This document shows, in pieces, positions 63,254 to 64,000 of a DNA stretch of 64,000 nt. A program made the translations under genes and the position numbers. The notes beneath the pieces were generated by a model. It saw only the letters and a program-made list of their open reading frames with translations. It made no database searches and was not told where the DNA came from. Numbering within the stretch: the first letter of the stretch is position 1; each line of letters begins with the position of its first letter. The stretch spans positions 14,979,903 through 15,043,902 of the forward strand of contig CM064545.1 in NCBI GenBank assembly GCA_032716605.1, in the 5' to 3' direction. Source of the stretch: Paralithodes platypus (lineage: Eukaryota; Arthropoda; Malacostraca; Decapoda; Lithodidae).

Positions 63254-64000
63254 ATATACCAATATAAATCTTTGAACCCAAATTGTGTTCTATAAATATA
63301 TTTTAAAATGCGTGCAAACTTATTATGGCTTATTAGTGAACTTTCTGGGGTAAAAATATTGTTTCCGTTAACCACTTGGAAATACATTTGTATGTATATT
63401 TTCGGTGATTGCGCAGTAGACTAAAGTATTGTGTGAGTGCGGTTTTGAGCTTCATATAGACTTAGTATTTTTCCATATTTTTTCTAAATTAATATTCATT
63501 GCGATTCGATTCCTGGCGATTGATATCGTTACTTTCGGTATATTTTCATGTTCAAATTTGCTTTTTCACGCACCTTGTGTTATTCAAATATACTACAGCC
63601 ATTTAGATTTTAGGTAAAGTTACGTAATGTAGGTTAGGTTAGATTATGGCAGCATCTTACCATTAGTGTTTAGGAGGTTACAGAATGGCAACCAAGGTGT
63701 GAAAGCCTATGTAAACAAACTCGGAGTTGCCGTCAACCGTTCGTGGTTGCTATGTTTAGAGGAAAATAAATTCGAAACGTATACTTAGAATACCTTAATC
63801 TTCTTTAAACTCAGAAACGCACTCACAATCATATCAATTTATATGCTCATTTTCTATTTAGGTCTCTAGATAAAAATAAGGAAGGAGTACAAGGCGGTCA
63901 GTGGAAACTACAACTTTACCCTTGTTGGTATGGTCTTCCATATTATTGTGTATCGCATTTGGTCATCGAATGCTTTATATTTGGATTTATATTATTTTAC
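63254..64000. other. Non-coding stretch
   Basis: AT-rich, with TAGGTTAGGTTAG near 63631. I see no gene or element. Confidence 0.4.

Overview
This window is nuclear DNA of an animal, most likely an arthropod and perhaps a decapod crustacean. The only clear structural host gene piece is the last exon of a Rebers-Riddiford (RR-2) cuticle protein. The rest is a dense mix of DIRS, BEL/Pao, CR1/L2-like, I/Nimb-like, jockey-like and RTE-like retroelements, PIF/Harbinger and TTAA-target DNA elements, tRNA-headed SINEs and satellites. The organism call is inference; no rRNA or species-diagnostic gene is present. Nothing suggests prokaryotic operons.

Layout. 1-2446: 3' part of a DIRS retrotransposon (RNase H end, tyrosine recombinase, internal complementary region, right terminal repeat). 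3058-29384: one giant interrupted palindrome. Its arms (3058-20754 and 21944-29384) flank a 1.19-kb spacer holding a broken PIF/Harbinger transposase. After subtracting later insertions, both arms come to about 6.55 kb. The left arm was hit by a CR1/L2-like fragment, a 982-bp tandem duplication and a 9.2-kb BEL/Pao element with a 4-bp target duplication; the gag of that element was itself split by a 2.1-kb insertion. The right arm was hit by two TTAA-target MITEs. Each arm carries the same dead CR1/L2-like LINE.

29385-37080: a nest of non-autonomous elements (tRNA-SINE, strong hairpin, a Harbinger-like element with TAA duplication containing a foldback and a TTAA MITE, another TTAA MITE, and a 1.76-kb element with 142-bp terminal inverted repeats). 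37430-39060: a compact single-exon gene for a cold-shock-domain protein with TATA, CCAAT and Y-box elements and an AATAAA signal. 39421-about 45040: a nearly full-length I/Nimb-like LINE (gag, endonuclease/RT) with three hairpin repeats in its 3' UTR. 45600-47650: 110-bp and 36-bp tandem repeats. 48106-49006: RTE relic. 49244-49960: cuticle protein exon. 51170-52960: a 23-bp satellite that reverses orientation.

53291-58545: a jockey-like LINE split by a full-length, open RTE-like element (55164-58316) with a 7-bp target duplication. 58804-60003: a second jockey-like copy and tRNA-SINEs. 60643-63244: a second, decayed RTE-like element. The remaining sequence to 64000 shows nothing recognisable.

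The most unusual items are the giant inverted duplication that cuts through a Harbinger transposase gene, with insertions that date it; the cold-shock-domain gene, whose C-terminal region looks like part of the neighbouring LINE gag; and the intact RTE-like element.
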